Source: Kordia sp. SMS9
GTDB lineage: Bacteria; Bacteroidota; Bacteroidia; Flavobacteriales; Flavobacteriaceae
Reading direction: 5' to 3'
Length of the DNA: 64,000 nucleotides
Assembly (NCBI RefSeq): GCF_003352465.1
Contig: NZ_CP031153.1
Span: 3,868,001 to 3,932,000 of the forward strand
A program made the translations under genes and the position numbers. Positions 9,374 to 19,056 of this stretch are shown here, in pieces; positions within the stretch are counted from its first letter, which is position 1; each line of letters starts with the position of its first letter. A model generated the notes under the pieces. The model ran no database searches. It was not told the origin of the DNA and saw nothing but the letters and a program-made list of their open reading frames with translations.

Positions 9374-9420
9374 AATGTAATACAAAACGCATGAATTACA
9401 CTATGGTTTCCCGAAAAATC
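9374..9420. repeat. Degenerate copy of the cassette-flank sequence seen at 21.5 and 30.1 kb
   Basis: TAAATGTAATACAAAACGC and ACTATGGTTTCCCG parallel TAAATGTAAAACAAAACG and AATGTGGTTTTCCG at 30076-30118, and the TAAATGTAAAACAA at 21524. The match is partial and was judged by eye. It lies just upstream of the two-gene module. Confidence 0.4.
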
Positions 9421-9434
9421 AAAGCAAATTGAGT

Positions 9435-9872
9435 CTATTTCCCACAAGCGCCACATTCATGATGCTCATCAATATAGGCAATAGATTCTTTACAAAGCTG
9501 TTCCAAGATTGAAATATCAATGTCGTCAAGTTTTTTAATATAAATACAGGCTTTCCCCATTTTGAATTTGCCAAAATCTTTCAGTAAAGCATCGCTCTTT
9601 TCTGTTTTGGAATAGATATAGAGTGAAAATTGTGCTTTTCTAGGAGAGAAACCCAAGATAGGAGCATTGCCTTCATGTCCGCTCGCATATACATAATGAT
9701 AGCTTCCGAAACCAATAATGGTTGGTCCCCACATTTTGGGTTCAAAACCAGACCAATTACTTATAAGCTCAATTAATTTCAAACTATCAAGTTTCTTCTG
9801 TTCTTTATCCACATACGAATTGATAAAATCAAAAACGTCAACTTCTGTTTGTGTTGTTTTATTCTTTGCCAT
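9435..9872 (-). CDS. DUF1801 (YdhG-like) domain protein
   Basis: A 145-residue protein. The fold signature is clear: VDVFDFINSYVDKEQKKLDS at the start, WGPTIIGFGSYHYVYASGHEG in the middle and FSPRKAQFSLYIY after it, as in DUF1801 proteins, which share a fold with YdhG and have no settled function. A TTG at 9881 could extend it by three residues, but ATG 9872 gives the usual MAKNKT start. It ends in a Cys-rich tail, HHECGACGK. It sits alone between the two-gene module and the YwqK-like gene. Confidence 0.85.
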   Translation of the reverse strand: MAKNKTTQTEVDVFDFINSYVDKEQKKLDSLKLIELISNWSGFEPKMWGPTIIGFGSYHYVYASGHEGNAPILGFSPRKAQFSLYIYSKTEKSDALLKDFGKFKMGKACIYIKKLDDIDISILEQLCKESIAYIDEHHECGACGK

Positions 9873-9917
9873 AACGTTCAAATATTAATTATCTTTTTAG
9901 TTAGCCTATATCAACAA

Positions 9918-10916
9918 TTAGTAGGATTCCTTCCTTATGATTTTACCATTTTCGTTGTAAAAAGTCCAAGTTCCATATCGTTCATCCGCATAATATGTTC
10001 CGCGCTCCCATATTGTACCATTTTCATGATACTCTTTATACATACCTTCTAATCTTCCTTTTTTAAAATTAGCTAAAATTTTCTGGTTTCCATTTTCGTA
10101 AAACTCTTTCCATAAACCTATTTTGTCACCATTACTATAATTACCTTGTATTTTTATGCGTCCAGAAGTATAATATTCTTGATAACTTCCGTGCAATTGT
10201 CCATCAAAATAATTTGTTGTTAAAAGTAACTTGTTCGATTCAGAATACGTGCGCCAAGTGCCTTTTTTTCTTCTATCCTTATAATGTCCCTGCTCAAGAA
10301 TAGCAAGTTGCATACTATCTTTTTTAAAATAGATTGAGTCCTCATAGAATAACTCATAAACTTCGCCATTCATATTTCTTTTTTCAAATCTCTCAATTTC
10401 ATTTTCAGAAGTAAAAAAATAATGTTCATATTTGATGTTTCCATTTTTAAAATAACTTATATAGTACGTAGAATCCTCTTCATCATTTCCAATATGATGT
10501 GATTTTAGGTTTCCATTTTGGAAAAACTCTTTTTTGTTGTATAGTTTTCCATAGATTGAATCTCGTGTTAAAATTGATTTGACAACTCCATTTTCAAAAT
10601 AATATTTCCATTCGCCATTTTCAGTCCCAAAATCATAACTTCCTTCAAACGCTACGTTTCCGTTTTGAAAATATTTAATAATTCTCCCAGAATATCTTTT
10701 TTCACCTAAATACATATAAGGTCCTTTAGTTTTTTTGACAGGAATCCATAATGAAGAATGAGCGGCTCCCCAATATTCTTCTGTTTTGGGAGTTAAGTTT
10801 TCAAATAATAGTATGCCATTCTCATCATAGGTGAATTTCTCTTTACAGCTGACAACAAAAAGCATGCAAATTATTATAAATGTATTGCAGACTATTTTTA
10901 TAAAAATAGGTTTCAT
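9918..10916 (-). CDS. YwqK-family (MORN-like) repeat lipoprotein
   Basis: A 332-residue protein with a lipoprotein signal (hydrophobic core followed by LFVVSCKEK, lipid Cys near residue 24). The body is a run of about ten MORN-like repeats of roughly 23 residues, each built on Y-x-NG-x-x-x-x-G-x-Y or similar (FQNGNVAFEGSYDFG, YYTSGRIKIQGNYSNGDKIG). Databases name this family 'toxin-antitoxin system YwqK family antitoxin', but the repeat itself only suggests a scaffold or peptide binder, and no toxin gene is adjacent. It probably faces the periplasm or cell surface. Confidence 0.8.
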   Translation of the reverse strand: MKPIFIKIVCNTFIIICMLFVVSCKEKFTYDENGILLFENLTPKTEEYWGAAHSSLWIPVKKTKGPYMYLGEKRYSGRIIKYFQNGNVAFEGSYDFGTENGEWKYYFENGVVKSILTRDSIYGKLYNKKEFFQNGNLKSHHIGNDEEDSTYYISYFKNGNIKYEHYFFTSENEIERFEKRNMNGEVYELFYEDSIYFKKDSMQLAILEQGHYKDRRKKGTWRTYSESNKLLLTTNYFDGQLHGSYQEYYTSGRIKIQGNYSNGDKIGLWKEFYENGNQKILANFKKGRLEGMYKEYHENGTIWERGTYYADERYGTWTFYNENGKIIRKESY

Positions 10917-10950
10917 ATAAAGAGATAAAAATCTTTAATCTGTTAACTTT

Positions 10951-13900
10951 TTAATCATTCTCCAACGTCTTTTCAATAATTAATGCAGGTAACTCCAATG
11001 ATTTGTACAAATCATTATATGCTTTCATTTCTGTGTAGATAATGGCATCGCGTTCCACTTTATAAACGTGCCAATCGTCTTGAATGTCTCTACTACGCTG
11101 TTTGGCGCCTTTGGTGATTTTTGGATCCGCTTGGTCTACATAGCTTAACAACTGAATGGCTTGTGCATTGAGTTTGTTATTAAAATTGATAACATCTTGA
11201 AATGTTTTTTGTTTGGCTTGAATCAAATTTTCTTCCCAACTATTAATGCGCTTTAGGATGGCTTCTCCTTTTTCTAACAATGGTTTTGCTGCGTCCGTAT
11301 CTTTCAAAAGTTTTGCATAGCTATTTAGTTGCGTCTTTGCAGAACGCATTTGATTCACAGAAGCATGCATGTCTCTCACTACAGCTTCAATAGCGACGAG
11401 TATTGATTGTTGATCTCCATACTCCATCATAGATGCATTTATTGCAGGATTTGGAAGAATAGTCGCTTCCGTTTCTACAGATTCGCCATCGAGCGTTAAT
11501 CGTAAAGTATACGTACCTGGTGCAACACTCGTTCCAGAAGTTCCGCCAAAAACAAACACTTTATTGATGGAAGGCAAGGATTCTCTAGCAAAATTCCACG
11601 TAAATCTATGGTAGCCTTTTTTTGAAGGTAAAATTTCAGGTTTTGAAGGTCCGCCTGGCCACGATTTGAAGTTTTTAGGCTTTTTGTTGGTATACGTTCG
11701 GATTATTTTTGAGTCTTGCAATACTTCTAATTTCAAATTGAGCGTGTCGGCTTCTTTATCTAAGTAATAATCGAATGTAACACCGCTTTTTGGATTTGTA
11801 CCTTGTCCTACTGCTTTGGAAGTTCCGCCAAATATGCGATAGCTTGCTTTTGGTTTAAATATTTCTACAGTTTTGGTGGCAGCAGTCATGTTTTGAAGCA
11901 CGCCCAAATCATCCAAAATCCAAAAGCCACGCCCAGACGTTGCCGCTACCAAATCGTTGTCTTGAATAGTGAGATCGTTAATCGCAACTACTGGTAAGTT
12001 TAAATGTAAACGCTGCCAATACGCGCCATCGTCATTGGAAACATACAACCCTGTTTCGGTTCCTGCATATAACAATCCTTTACGCTTTTTATCAGCTCTT
12101 ACAACTCTTGTAAAACCATTGGGATCATTCAAACCGTTTACAATTTTAGTCCAAGTTTGACCGTAATTGGTCGTTTTAAAAATATACGAGTTGAGGTCTA
12201 ACGATTTGTATCGCATCACAACCACATACGCCGTAGCAGGATCGTGTTCAGAAATATCAATGCTGTTGATGATTCCGTCCGGAATGCCTTTGGGTGTAAT
12301 ATTCTCCCAATTGCCACCGCCATCTTTGGTAATGTGTAGCAAACCATCATCACTTCCTGCATAGAGCACACCTTTTTCATGTTGCGATGCTACCAGAGCC
12401 GTCAATGTATTGTAATTTTCGCCACCTGCGGCTTCGTTGGTATACGGACCGCCGCCAACACCATGCTTCTCTTTTTCGTTTTTTGTCAAATCAGGACTTA
12501 TGGTTGTCCAATTGATACCACCATCCGTCGTTTTAAAAACCACATTTCCAGCGTGATATACTGTTTTTCTATCGTGTGGCGAAGTAATGATAGGCGCATT
12601 CCAATTGTAACGATATTTTGTGTTTTCGGGTGAAATTCCTAAACCTAATTCTGGATATTGCTTGATGGCTTTTTGTTCTCGAGACGCTTTGGTCCATTTG
12701 CTGATATTCCCTTGATACGTTCCACCATATACTGTTTCTGGATTGTCTGGATCAAAGGCAAGAAAGGCACTTTCGCCACCAGCAACGGAATACCAATCTT
12801 TCCAATCAATTCCTCCATCATTGGTTCTGCTGGCAATGGCGATGGCAGAATTGTCTTGCTGTCCGCCATATACATTATACGGCACTAAATTATCCGTAAT
12901 CACACGATAAAATTGTGCAGTTGCTTGATTTTGTTGCGTACTCCAACTTTTTCCTCCATTAAACGAAATATTAGCGCCACCGTCGTTTGAGTTGATCAAA
13001 TTGGCATTGTCATGCGGATTGATCCATAAGTGATGATTATCTCCATGAGGCACAGGAATGTTCGTAAAACTTTTGCCGCCGTCAATAGATTTCATCACGG
13101 GCGCATTCAATACATATACGACATTTTCATTTTGTGGATCGGCAAAAATCTCCATATAATACCAAGATCGCGCAATATTGACGCGATTGCTGTTAACTTG
13201 TTTCCAGGTTTTTCCAGCATCATCCGAACGGTAGACACCACCTTTTTTTCCTTCCGCTTCAATCACTGCAAAAACCCGTTCAGGATTCGCTCTAGAAACC
13301 GAAATTCCCGATTTTCCAAACGCTTTTGGCAATCCTTCTTTCAACTTTGTCCATGTATTTCCACCATCGGTAGATTTGTACATTCCAGCGTCTTCGCCAC
13401 CAGATTCCATATACCAAGGATAACGACGATGCTGCCACATAGCTGCGTATAAAATTCGCGGATTGGTCATGTCCATAGATAGGGAAGATGCGCCAGTTGT
13501 ATCATTCACAAACAACACTTTTTTCCAACTTTTACCACCATCCATCGTTCTGTAAATTCCACGTTCCTCAGTTGGTGCATATTGCGCACCTTGGGCAGAA
13601 ACATACATAATTTCAGGGTTTGTTGGATGTATGATCACATCAGAAATATGGTGTGTATTCTCCAATCCGATGTGTTTCCATGTTTTTCCAGCGTCCATTG
13701 ATTTGTATACGCCATCGCCCATAGAAGTCATGACTCCACGCGCTGCATGTTCGCCCATACCAACTACTACAATATTGGTGTCGCTTTCAGAAACGGTAAT
13801 CGCGCCGACAGAACCTGTTTTGAAAAATCCGTCAGAGATGTTTTTCCAAGTAATACCAGCGTCCGTAGTTTTGTAAACTCCGCCACCTGTTGAACCCATG

Positions 13901-14106
13901 TAATAGGTGAGTGGTTGCCCAATAACTCCTGTAGATGCTACACTTCGTCCACCTCTAAACGGACCAATATTTCGCCATTTTAGACCGTGGAATAATGAAT
14001 CGGTCAATTGTATAGCAGGAGTTGCGATTTTCTTTTTCCTTTTTTGTGCGTGATTCTGTAAGGGTAGAAAAAGGACACAAAGGATAAGCAGTTTAAATGG
14101 TTTCAT
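10951..14106 (-). CDS. Exported BNR/sortilin-like (WD40/YVTN-type) repeat protein
   Basis: A 1051-residue secreted protein. ATG 14106 is chosen because it gives a clean signal peptide (MKPFKLLILCVLFLPLQNHA, cleaved near Q21); a longer open frame upstream to 14307 has no protein character. The body holds many BNR/Asp-box units, seen as S-x-D-x-G-x-T-W (KTTDAGITWKNI, KSMDAGKTWKHI, RSDDAGKTWKQV), forming beta-propellers like sortilin/VPS10 and xyloglucanase folds. The C-terminal 250 residues are a beta domain followed by a helical segment. The role is unknown. In relatives such proteins are described as glycosyl hydrolases, but no catalytic residues can be named here. Confidence 0.85.
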   Translation of the reverse strand: MKPFKLLILCVLFLPLQNHAQKRKKKIATPAIQLTDSLFHGLKWRNIGPFRGGRSVASTGVIGQPLTYYMGSTGGGVYKTTDAGITWKNISDGFFKTGSVGAITVSESDTNIVVVGMGEHAARGVMTSMGDGVYKSMDAGKTWKHIGLENTHHISDVIIHPTNPEIMYVSAQGAQYAPTEERGIYRTMDGGKSWKKVLFVNDTTGASSLSMDMTNPRILYAAMWQHRRYPWYMESGGEDAGMYKSTDGGNTWTKLKEGLPKAFGKSGISVSRANPERVFAVIEAEGKKGGVYRSDDAGKTWKQVNSNRVNIARSWYYMEIFADPQNENVVYVLNAPVMKSIDGGKSFTNIPVPHGDNHHLWINPHDNANLINSNDGGANISFNGGKSWSTQQNQATAQFYRVITDNLVPYNVYGGQQDNSAIAIASRTNDGGIDWKDWYSVAGGESAFLAFDPDNPETVYGGTYQGNISKWTKASREQKAIKQYPELGLGISPENTKYRYNWNAPIITSPHDRKTVYHAGNVVFKTTDGGINWTTISPDLTKNEKEKHGVGGGPYTNEAAGGENYNTLTALVASQHEKGVLYAGSDDGLLHITKDGGGNWENITPKGIPDGIINSIDISEHDPATAYVVVMRYKSLDLNSYIFKTTNYGQTWTKIVNGLNDPNGFTRVVRADKKRKGLLYAGTETGLYVSNDDGAYWQRLHLNLPVVAINDLTIQDNDLVAATSGRGFWILDDLGVLQNMTAATKTVEIFKPKASYRIFGGTSKAVGQGTNPKSGVTFDYYLDKEADTLNLKLEVLQDSKIIRTYTNKKPKNFKSWPGGPSKPEILPSKKGYHRFTWNFARESLPSINKVFVFGGTSGTSVAPGTYTLRLTLDGESVETEATILPNPAINASMMEYGDQQSILVAIEAVVRDMHASVNQMRSAKTQLNSYAKLLKDTDAAKPLLEKGEAILKRINSWEENLIQAKQKTFQDVINFNNKLNAQAIQLLSYVDQADPKITKGAKQRSRDIQDDWHVYKVERDAIIYTEMKAYNDLYKSLELPALIIEKTLEND

Positions 14107-14438
14107 CGTATTGGTTGTTGTGGTTTTTTGTTTTTCGAAGATAAGTTTTTTATCTGATTCGTCTTTACGAGGCGATAGCCGAAGTAATCTGTTTCTTATA
14201 ACATGAAATTGTTTTATGATCTCGAGATGACCATGACATACTTCCGCAGTGACAGGTTTAATTTTTTCAATAACTTTATTATTAATAGCATACATTACAC
14301 GTTTCATCGAGTGATTTTCTATAGAAAATTGTATCGAGATGTAGTTGGAAGTTCAAAGCTGTTTTCGATACAAATTTGCTTCATTTCGACTCCGCTCAAT
14401 GTGCGCAAATCCACTCGTACTAACGTTAGTAGCACTTT
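14107..14438. repeat. Intergenic region with an imperfect hairpin repeat
   Basis: Between two minus-strand genes. ATTGTATCGA near 14330 pairs with TCGATACAAAT near 14368, and the text that follows (TTTCGACTCCGCTCAATG) reads like a dispersed flavobacterial repeat; I recall similar text from other genomes but cannot confirm it here. CTAACGTTAG near 14419 is a small palindrome. No gene is supported. Confidence 0.4.
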
Positions 14439-16199
14439 TTAATACCTCCAACTTTTCAAATCGGCACCTTTTGGCGCTACATTTTGAACTTTTTCTACAT
14501 ATTTTTTGATAAACATGCGGTGATAGCGCAAGCGACTAATGTGATTACCGTTGTCGTGATCGCCATTCCAGCAATGTTCGGCGCGATCTCCATAATCTAC
14601 TTCGCCATCGTAATAAGGTTCGGTGGTTTCTGATAGGATTTCTTCCGCAAGGTATACAGCATTATTTAAGTAATAGTTGTCCATATCGCCACAATACAAG
14701 TGAATTTTATGTTTCCAGTCGTTTCCGTGTTTAGCCCAATCTCGTTTTAAGATGTACGCGAGATCGTAATTTTCTTTCCAATACGCTGCAACTTCCTTGT
14801 CTATTTCTCCCGTAAGGCGATTCCAAATTCGCTTCGGATAACCATCTTTATCAATCGGTGAATACGTAGCTTCCCAAATGTCCCATTGCTGTCCTGAGCG
14901 TCCTTTGGTGCCCAATACCAATTCGCGATAGTTCATGTCTTTCAGTGTCGCATCAACATTTCCTAAATAGTCTCGATGACCCGCAACTAAGGTTTTTCTA
15001 AACGTACCTTCTTCGTAATAGGCATTTTTGTCTTCGTAGATATTGACCAAACAATAGGCTCTAAAGTCAATAGGATCGGGACACGCCGCAAAACACATTC
15101 CGTATTCTTTTGGATATTTTACTTGAACAGCTAATGCTTCCCATCCGCCCGTACTTCCGCCGTACACAAAACGCGACCAGCCTTCTCCGATGCCTCTAAA
15201 TTGTTGCTCAATGTAAGGAATCAATTCATGCGTAATCGCATCGCCATACGGACCTTGCGCTTCACTGTTTACCGCATACGAATCGTCATAGTATTGCGTT
15301 GGATGTTGAATTTTAATCGCAATGACTCTAGGAAAATCTGGACTTGTCCACGTTTTGTAAAAATCGTACGCTTCTTGCTGTACCAGTATGTTGTAGCCTT
15401 CCACATCAAAACGTTCACTGTATTCAGGTTTTAAGTTTGGATCGGGCGGCGTGGTTCGGAATCCTCCAAAATCTTTTGGAAAATGACCGTGCATAATCGC
15501 AAGCGGATATTTTACATTCGGATGCGAATCCCAGCCTTCGGGCAATAATACATGTGCTCCGACATACATATCTCTTCCCCAAAAATCACTTAATAATTTG
15601 CTTTTAATTTTTATATGCTTTACATATTTCGTGTCTTCAGGTGCTTTGATTGGTGGTATTTTTTGATCGAACTTTATAGTTAACGAAGGAAATTCGCCAT
15701 TTTTAATATTGATTTTTTGAGGTGTAGAGTAGAGGTTGCCAGGCGCTTTGTTCCATTGTTGTCCTTCGCCTCTGTCCATGGGTAATTTTACAACATGTCC
15801 GTCAGCGCGATTGAAGGTTTCGTATTTGTGAAACACCGCTTGTACATAAAATTCTCCCGATGGTAAGTTGGCAAAGTTTTGAATAGGATATCCGAATGCT
15901 TCTGCGTCAAATTGTTGCGATTCGGTCGGTTTCCAGTCGGTAATGTCCATTCCGAAGCCTTGGCAGGTTTTGGAGTCGTCTCGAAGTTGAAATCGAGGTT
16001 CGGTATCTATTTGTTCTGAAATTAATAAAATTAATCGTCCGTCTAGTGCTTCTTTGTAATGTTCTGTTGGGAACGGAAGTTGAATGTTTACGGAAGCATT
16101 GTCTTTTTTATCAGCATTGGAGCAGGCGTATAAGCATGATACAAGTAAAACGAAAACTAGGAACCTTTTAGCGGCTACTTTATAAGAATAGTTGATCAT
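14439..16199 (-). CDS. Alpha/beta-hydrolase (esterase-like) lipoprotein
   Basis: A 586-residue protein with a lipoprotein signal (VLLVSCLYACSNADKK). An N-terminal beta domain of about 200 residues precedes an alpha/beta-hydrolase region resembling enterochelin esterase (YieL-like) enzymes. The nucleophile elbow is YGGSTGGWEA near residue 348 (Ser of G-x-S-x-G), and candidate acid and His residues occur later (GDMDNYYLNNA, HCWNGDHDNGNH). It is probably tethered to the membrane and faces the periplasm or surface. The ester or peptide substrate is not readable. The next gene on this strand starts about 330 bp away. Confidence 0.75.
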   Translation of the reverse strand: MINYSYKVAAKRFLVFVLLVSCLYACSNADKKDNASVNIQLPFPTEHYKEALDGRLILLISEQIDTEPRFQLRDDSKTCQGFGMDITDWKPTESQQFDAEAFGYPIQNFANLPSGEFYVQAVFHKYETFNRADGHVVKLPMDRGEGQQWNKAPGNLYSTPQKINIKNGEFPSLTIKFDQKIPPIKAPEDTKYVKHIKIKSKLLSDFWGRDMYVGAHVLLPEGWDSHPNVKYPLAIMHGHFPKDFGGFRTTPPDPNLKPEYSERFDVEGYNILVQQEAYDFYKTWTSPDFPRVIAIKIQHPTQYYDDSYAVNSEAQGPYGDAITHELIPYIEQQFRGIGEGWSRFVYGGSTGGWEALAVQVKYPKEYGMCFAACPDPIDFRAYCLVNIYEDKNAYYEEGTFRKTLVAGHRDYLGNVDATLKDMNYRELVLGTKGRSGQQWDIWEATYSPIDKDGYPKRIWNRLTGEIDKEVAAYWKENYDLAYILKRDWAKHGNDWKHKIHLYCGDMDNYYLNNAVYLAEEILSETTEPYYDGEVDYGDRAEHCWNGDHDNGNHISRLRYHRMFIKKYVEKVQNVAPKGADLKSWRY

Positions 16200-16352
16200 T
16201 GTGTATGGTTTGGTTAGTGGATTTTTTGGTTCCTATAAATGTACCATAAAGATGAAACATGTGCAATATTGGTTTTATGTAATAAAGTATTGAACGTGAC
16301 AACTAAGAAAATGGCATTTGAAAATATAAAACGTATCTCTAAAAGGTATGCA

Positions 16353-17141
16353 TTATAAATGTGTATAGTATATCGTCAAGCTATCCATGGCAATCTTCTT
16401 TTCAATCAATCCTTTTTTATTATATATATTTTTTGATGTAAAATGTTGTTTCTGACGCTTATTATCTAGCCAGCTGAAAGTGGTTACCGTTGAATCAATT
16501 GTATGGTTTGTGTAGTAATAGCTAGTGATTTCTGTATGTTTCTTTGGTAAAATATTTTCTTCACTTGATTCAAATAAGACTTCTTTCGACGCTAATAAAT
16601 TTAACGAATCGTATGTGTACTTTGCAGTCATTTTTTTGCCTTTTCCATAGTCGTTATTCTGGTATTGTGTGGCTTCAAAGATTTTTCCATTATTATGAAA
16701 CTTAAAAATACCAGTAGGTTTTAAGAAATCTTCTTCATTAATATCTATACTAGGTTTCACATAATACTTTTTTAAAATAAGGCTATCGGCATCAAACTCG
16801 TAGCGAAAATTGAAAACTGCTTTGAAGTCGGTAAAATGTATTTTTTGAATTTCAAGTTGTAATGAATCGTATGCAAATTCTTCTATCACGCTGTACATGA
16901 AAGATTTCCTCCACACTTTCTTAGGATGTCCGTTGTGATCATATTCAAAAATTTCAATAGTGTCATTCTTTTTGTAAAGTATTGAATCATACCCTGAAAT
17001 TCCTATCGTTTTTTGAATGCGATTTTTAAAAATATTTTCTTGATCTATATCTGAGAAATTTAGTTCCGTAATTTTTAAGGCATTGTTTTTATGACAACAC
17101 CACAAAAAGGAAACTAAAATGAGAACTGCTATTTTTTTCAT
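16353..17141 (-). CDS. Hypothetical lipoprotein
   Basis: A 262-residue protein starting MKKIAVLILVSFLWCCHKNN, a short lipoprotein signal with the lipid Cys near residue 15-16. The rest is a beta-rich domain with repeated F-x-Y-x-Y-D-S-L phrases (EFAYDSLQLEI, FRYEFDADSLIL, AKYTYDSLNLLASK), reminiscent of RHS/YD-type or outer-membrane repeat proteins. No family is assigned. It is the last gene of the minus-strand accessory block; the boundary repeat 17151-17229 lies just upstream. Confidence 0.7.
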   Translation of the reverse strand: MKKIAVLILVSFLWCCHKNNALKITELNFSDIDQENIFKNRIQKTIGISGYDSILYKKNDTIEIFEYDHNGHPKKVWRKSFMYSVIEEFAYDSLQLEIQKIHFTDFKAVFNFRYEFDADSLILKKYYVKPSIDINEEDFLKPTGIFKFHNNGKIFEATQYQNNDYGKGKKMTAKYTYDSLNLLASKEVLFESSEENILPKKHTEITSYYYTNHTIDSTVTTFSWLDNKRQKQHFTSKNIYNKKGLIEKKIAMDSLTIYYTHL

Positions 17142-17150
17142 TGAATGAGG

Positions 17151-17229
17151 AGCAAACGTTTGTTGTTTGTGTATAGATTCATTGTTTTTTTAAAATTATA
17201 GGGTTGTGCAGCGGTTACCATTGTTAGGC
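17151..17229 (-). repeat. Boundary repeat, type A (attC-like, 79 bp)
   Basis: On the minus strand this runs from GCCTAAC (17229-17223) to GTTTGCT (17157-17151). The first half carries the type A core, minus-strand AATGGTAACCG, TGCACAACCC and TATAATTTTAA. The same core follows the genes ending at 19426, 20555 and 27913, and stands at 22791-22830. GTTRRRY/RYYYAAC ends and a length under 100 bp are as in integron attC sites. The two ends are not well complementary here. Confidence 0.55.
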
Positions 17230-17240
17230 GCAGTGTTTTT

Positions 17241-17984
17241 CTATTTTTCAGAATTAGATACAGATGCTTTAGAATAAATAACAGGCATTTGCCCCTTCCA
17301 TTTATTCCAAAGTTTATCATCGTTAATTAATTCTGACATGAAATGACCTACATTTATTCTACTCACTTTTCCAGCATTAAAAATTGCACTTCTAATTGGT
17401 GAAGGATATATTTCGTATTCAGTAACTTCGTTTTCGTCAATTAAGCCATCTGGTCTAACAGCCACCCACTCAATATGCTTATCATTTTGACCAATTACAG
17501 TCCTTAAATAATCAGCTGCTTTTTCGTTATCTACATGAGGTGGTAATAATACTCTTAGAAGACCAATAACACATTTTTGAGCAAACGAGATTGGTTCAAC
17601 TAAATCACGATTTTGATTTCCAGAAGTATTCATCAAAACATATTTAACAGGGTGATTTGAGCTACTGGTTTTTATTGCAGAACAAAGACGTTTAGTAGCA
17701 TCCGTAACTAGTCTTCTAGGTGTACCATAAATGCCTTTCCAATTCATATTGTGTCCAAGACAAGATGCAACAGTGTTACAGTCCGAAACATGTTTACCCA
17801 TTTCTTCGTCACTTAATTCCAGTATGCTTGCTGTAATAATTTGCACCTTAGTATTATCTTTCCAAGCATCTGGTAAATATTGTGTAGAACGCACAATTAC
17901 TTTAACTTCATTTCCTTGGATTAGAAGCTGATTAACTAAATGTCTCCCTGTTGCTCCGCTTGCACCTACTACTAAAACTTTCAT
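17241..17984 (-). CDS. NAD(P)-binding, NmrA/SDR-like oxidoreductase
   Basis: A 247-residue Rossmann protein starting MKVLVVGASGATGRHLVNQL, with the G-x-x-G-x-x-G nucleotide motif at residues 7-13. It continues V-K-V-I-V-R-S and VASCLGHNMNWKG, as in NAD(P)H-binding 'atypical SDR' proteins (NmrA/YwnB group). It likely reduces or senses NAD(P)H; the substrate is unknown. Its stop lies about 12 bp from the boundary box GTTAGGC at 17223. The serine-hydrolase gene ends 8 bp upstream on the same strand, so the two may share a transcript. Confidence 0.8.
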   Translation of the reverse strand: MKVLVVGASGATGRHLVNQLLIQGNEVKVIVRSTQYLPDAWKDNTKVQIITASILELSDEEMGKHVSDCNTVASCLGHNMNWKGIYGTPRRLVTDATKRLCSAIKTSSSNHPVKYVLMNTSGNQNRDLVEPISFAQKCVIGLLRVLLPPHVDNEKAADYLRTVIGQNDKHIEWVAVRPDGLIDENEVTEYEIYPSPIRSAIFNAGKVSRINVGHFMSELINDDKLWNKWKGQMPVIYSKASVSNSEK

Positions 17985-17991
17985 ATTTTGT

Positions 17992-19020
17992 TTACCTATT
18001 TCTTTTAATTACTTTGACAATACGATTGATAATAATTTCAGACAAATTCCATTCATATCCATTAAAATCTGTAGTGTTTATAAATTGCACTACAACCGTA
18101 TCAATATCTTTATGATATTCAGCAAGACTTTGATAGCCAATGACTAAACCACCATGGTTGTATTCGTAGGGATAGATTTCCTGTTCGCCTTCTTCAAATA
18201 CAGAACCATCGTTTATGGCTCTCAAGAATATGCCCACATCTTCTGCTGTAGCCAACATTCCATACTCGTTAGCTTTAAAGTCTTCATCATAACCTACATA
18301 ATATCCGCTCATAACATCATTTAAATCGACTTCAGTAATAGAAAAAAATGTATTTTTTAGTGCTAACGGTATCAATATTTTCTTTTTGATATACTCATTG
18401 TGGTTATACCCAAGGACATTATCCATAATCCTGCGTAGCAACAAATAATTTGTGTTTGAATATTCGTATCCCTTATCAGGTTTAAAACTAGCTGGCAAGT
18501 CAAGGGCAAAATCAAGGGCTCTTTTTCCGTTTGCTTGTTCGTTTTCCCAATACGCGGGATTATCTGTAAAATTGGGAATCCCAGACCGATGTTGAACCAT
18601 CATCTTTAAAGTTATTTTATCGGCATTTTCAATTCTACCTTTAAGTTCTGGAAAATAATCGGCAAGCGTTTCATCAAAAGATAAACGCTTGTCTTTGGCC
18701 ATTTTTGTAATAGCAACAGCCGTATATAACTTGCTGATACTGGCAATTTTGAATAGTGAATTTGGGTCGGCTGGTGTTTTATTTTTTCTATCTTTCCAAC
18801 CACCTGTGTAAAATACTGGTGGTTTTCCTGCTTGGTCTACATACACAATCATTCCATCAAATCCATGTCCAATGGCCTCATCCACTTGTTTTTGAACAGT
18901 ATCGGGAAGTGGTAAAATCCATGCTTTTACCAAAATCCATGGCACAAAAAACATGGATATTGCCGTTCCAGTAAGCAATAGCACCCTTAGAATCCATTTC
19001 TTTTTTTTGTTTTTTATCAT
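17992..19020 (-). CDS. Membrane-anchored serine hydrolase, class C beta-lactamase-like
   Basis: A 342-residue protein with an N-terminal membrane anchor (about residues 9-33) and a beta-lactamase/DD-peptidase fold. The active-site SxxK is S94-I-S-K97 (KIASISKLYT), the second motif is Y-S-N in KGYEYSNTNYLL, and the third is HGG in YNHGGLVIGYQS. These residues are intact, so it should be catalytic. Family members act as D-aminopeptidases, esterases or penicillin-binding hydrolases; a true beta-lactamase role is not implied. The NAD(P)-binding gene follows after 8 bp, and a CPBP remnant lies upstream. Confidence 0.85.
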   Translation of the reverse strand: MIKNKKKKWILRVLLLTGTAISMFFVPWILVKAWILPLPDTVQKQVDEAIGHGFDGMIVYVDQAGKPPVFYTGGWKDRKNKTPADPNSLFKIASISKLYTAVAITKMAKDKRLSFDETLADYFPELKGRIENADKITLKMMVQHRSGIPNFTDNPAYWENEQANGKRALDFALDLPASFKPDKGYEYSNTNYLLLRRIMDNVLGYNHNEYIKKKILIPLALKNTFFSITEVDLNDVMSGYYVGYDEDFKANEYGMLATAEDVGIFLRAINDGSVFEEGEQEIYPYEYNHGGLVIGYQSLAEYHKDIDTVVVQFINTTDFNGYEWNLSEIIINRIVKVIKRNR

Positions 19021-19056
19021 TTTAATGTAGAATCTTTAATTATAATTTGCAATATC

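Noticed and set aside
9918..10916. A true antitoxin role for the YwqK-like protein
   Set aside because: The family name is inherited; no toxin gene is adjacent and the protein is a lipoprotein of MORN-like repeats.
14107..14307. N-terminal extension of the BNR-repeat protein
   Set aside because: The extension has no domain character, while ATG 14106 begins a clean signal peptide.
17992..19020. A beta-lactamase resistance gene
   Set aside because: Motifs fit the broad serine hydrolase class (DD-peptidase/esterase); nothing points to beta-lactam hydrolysis.
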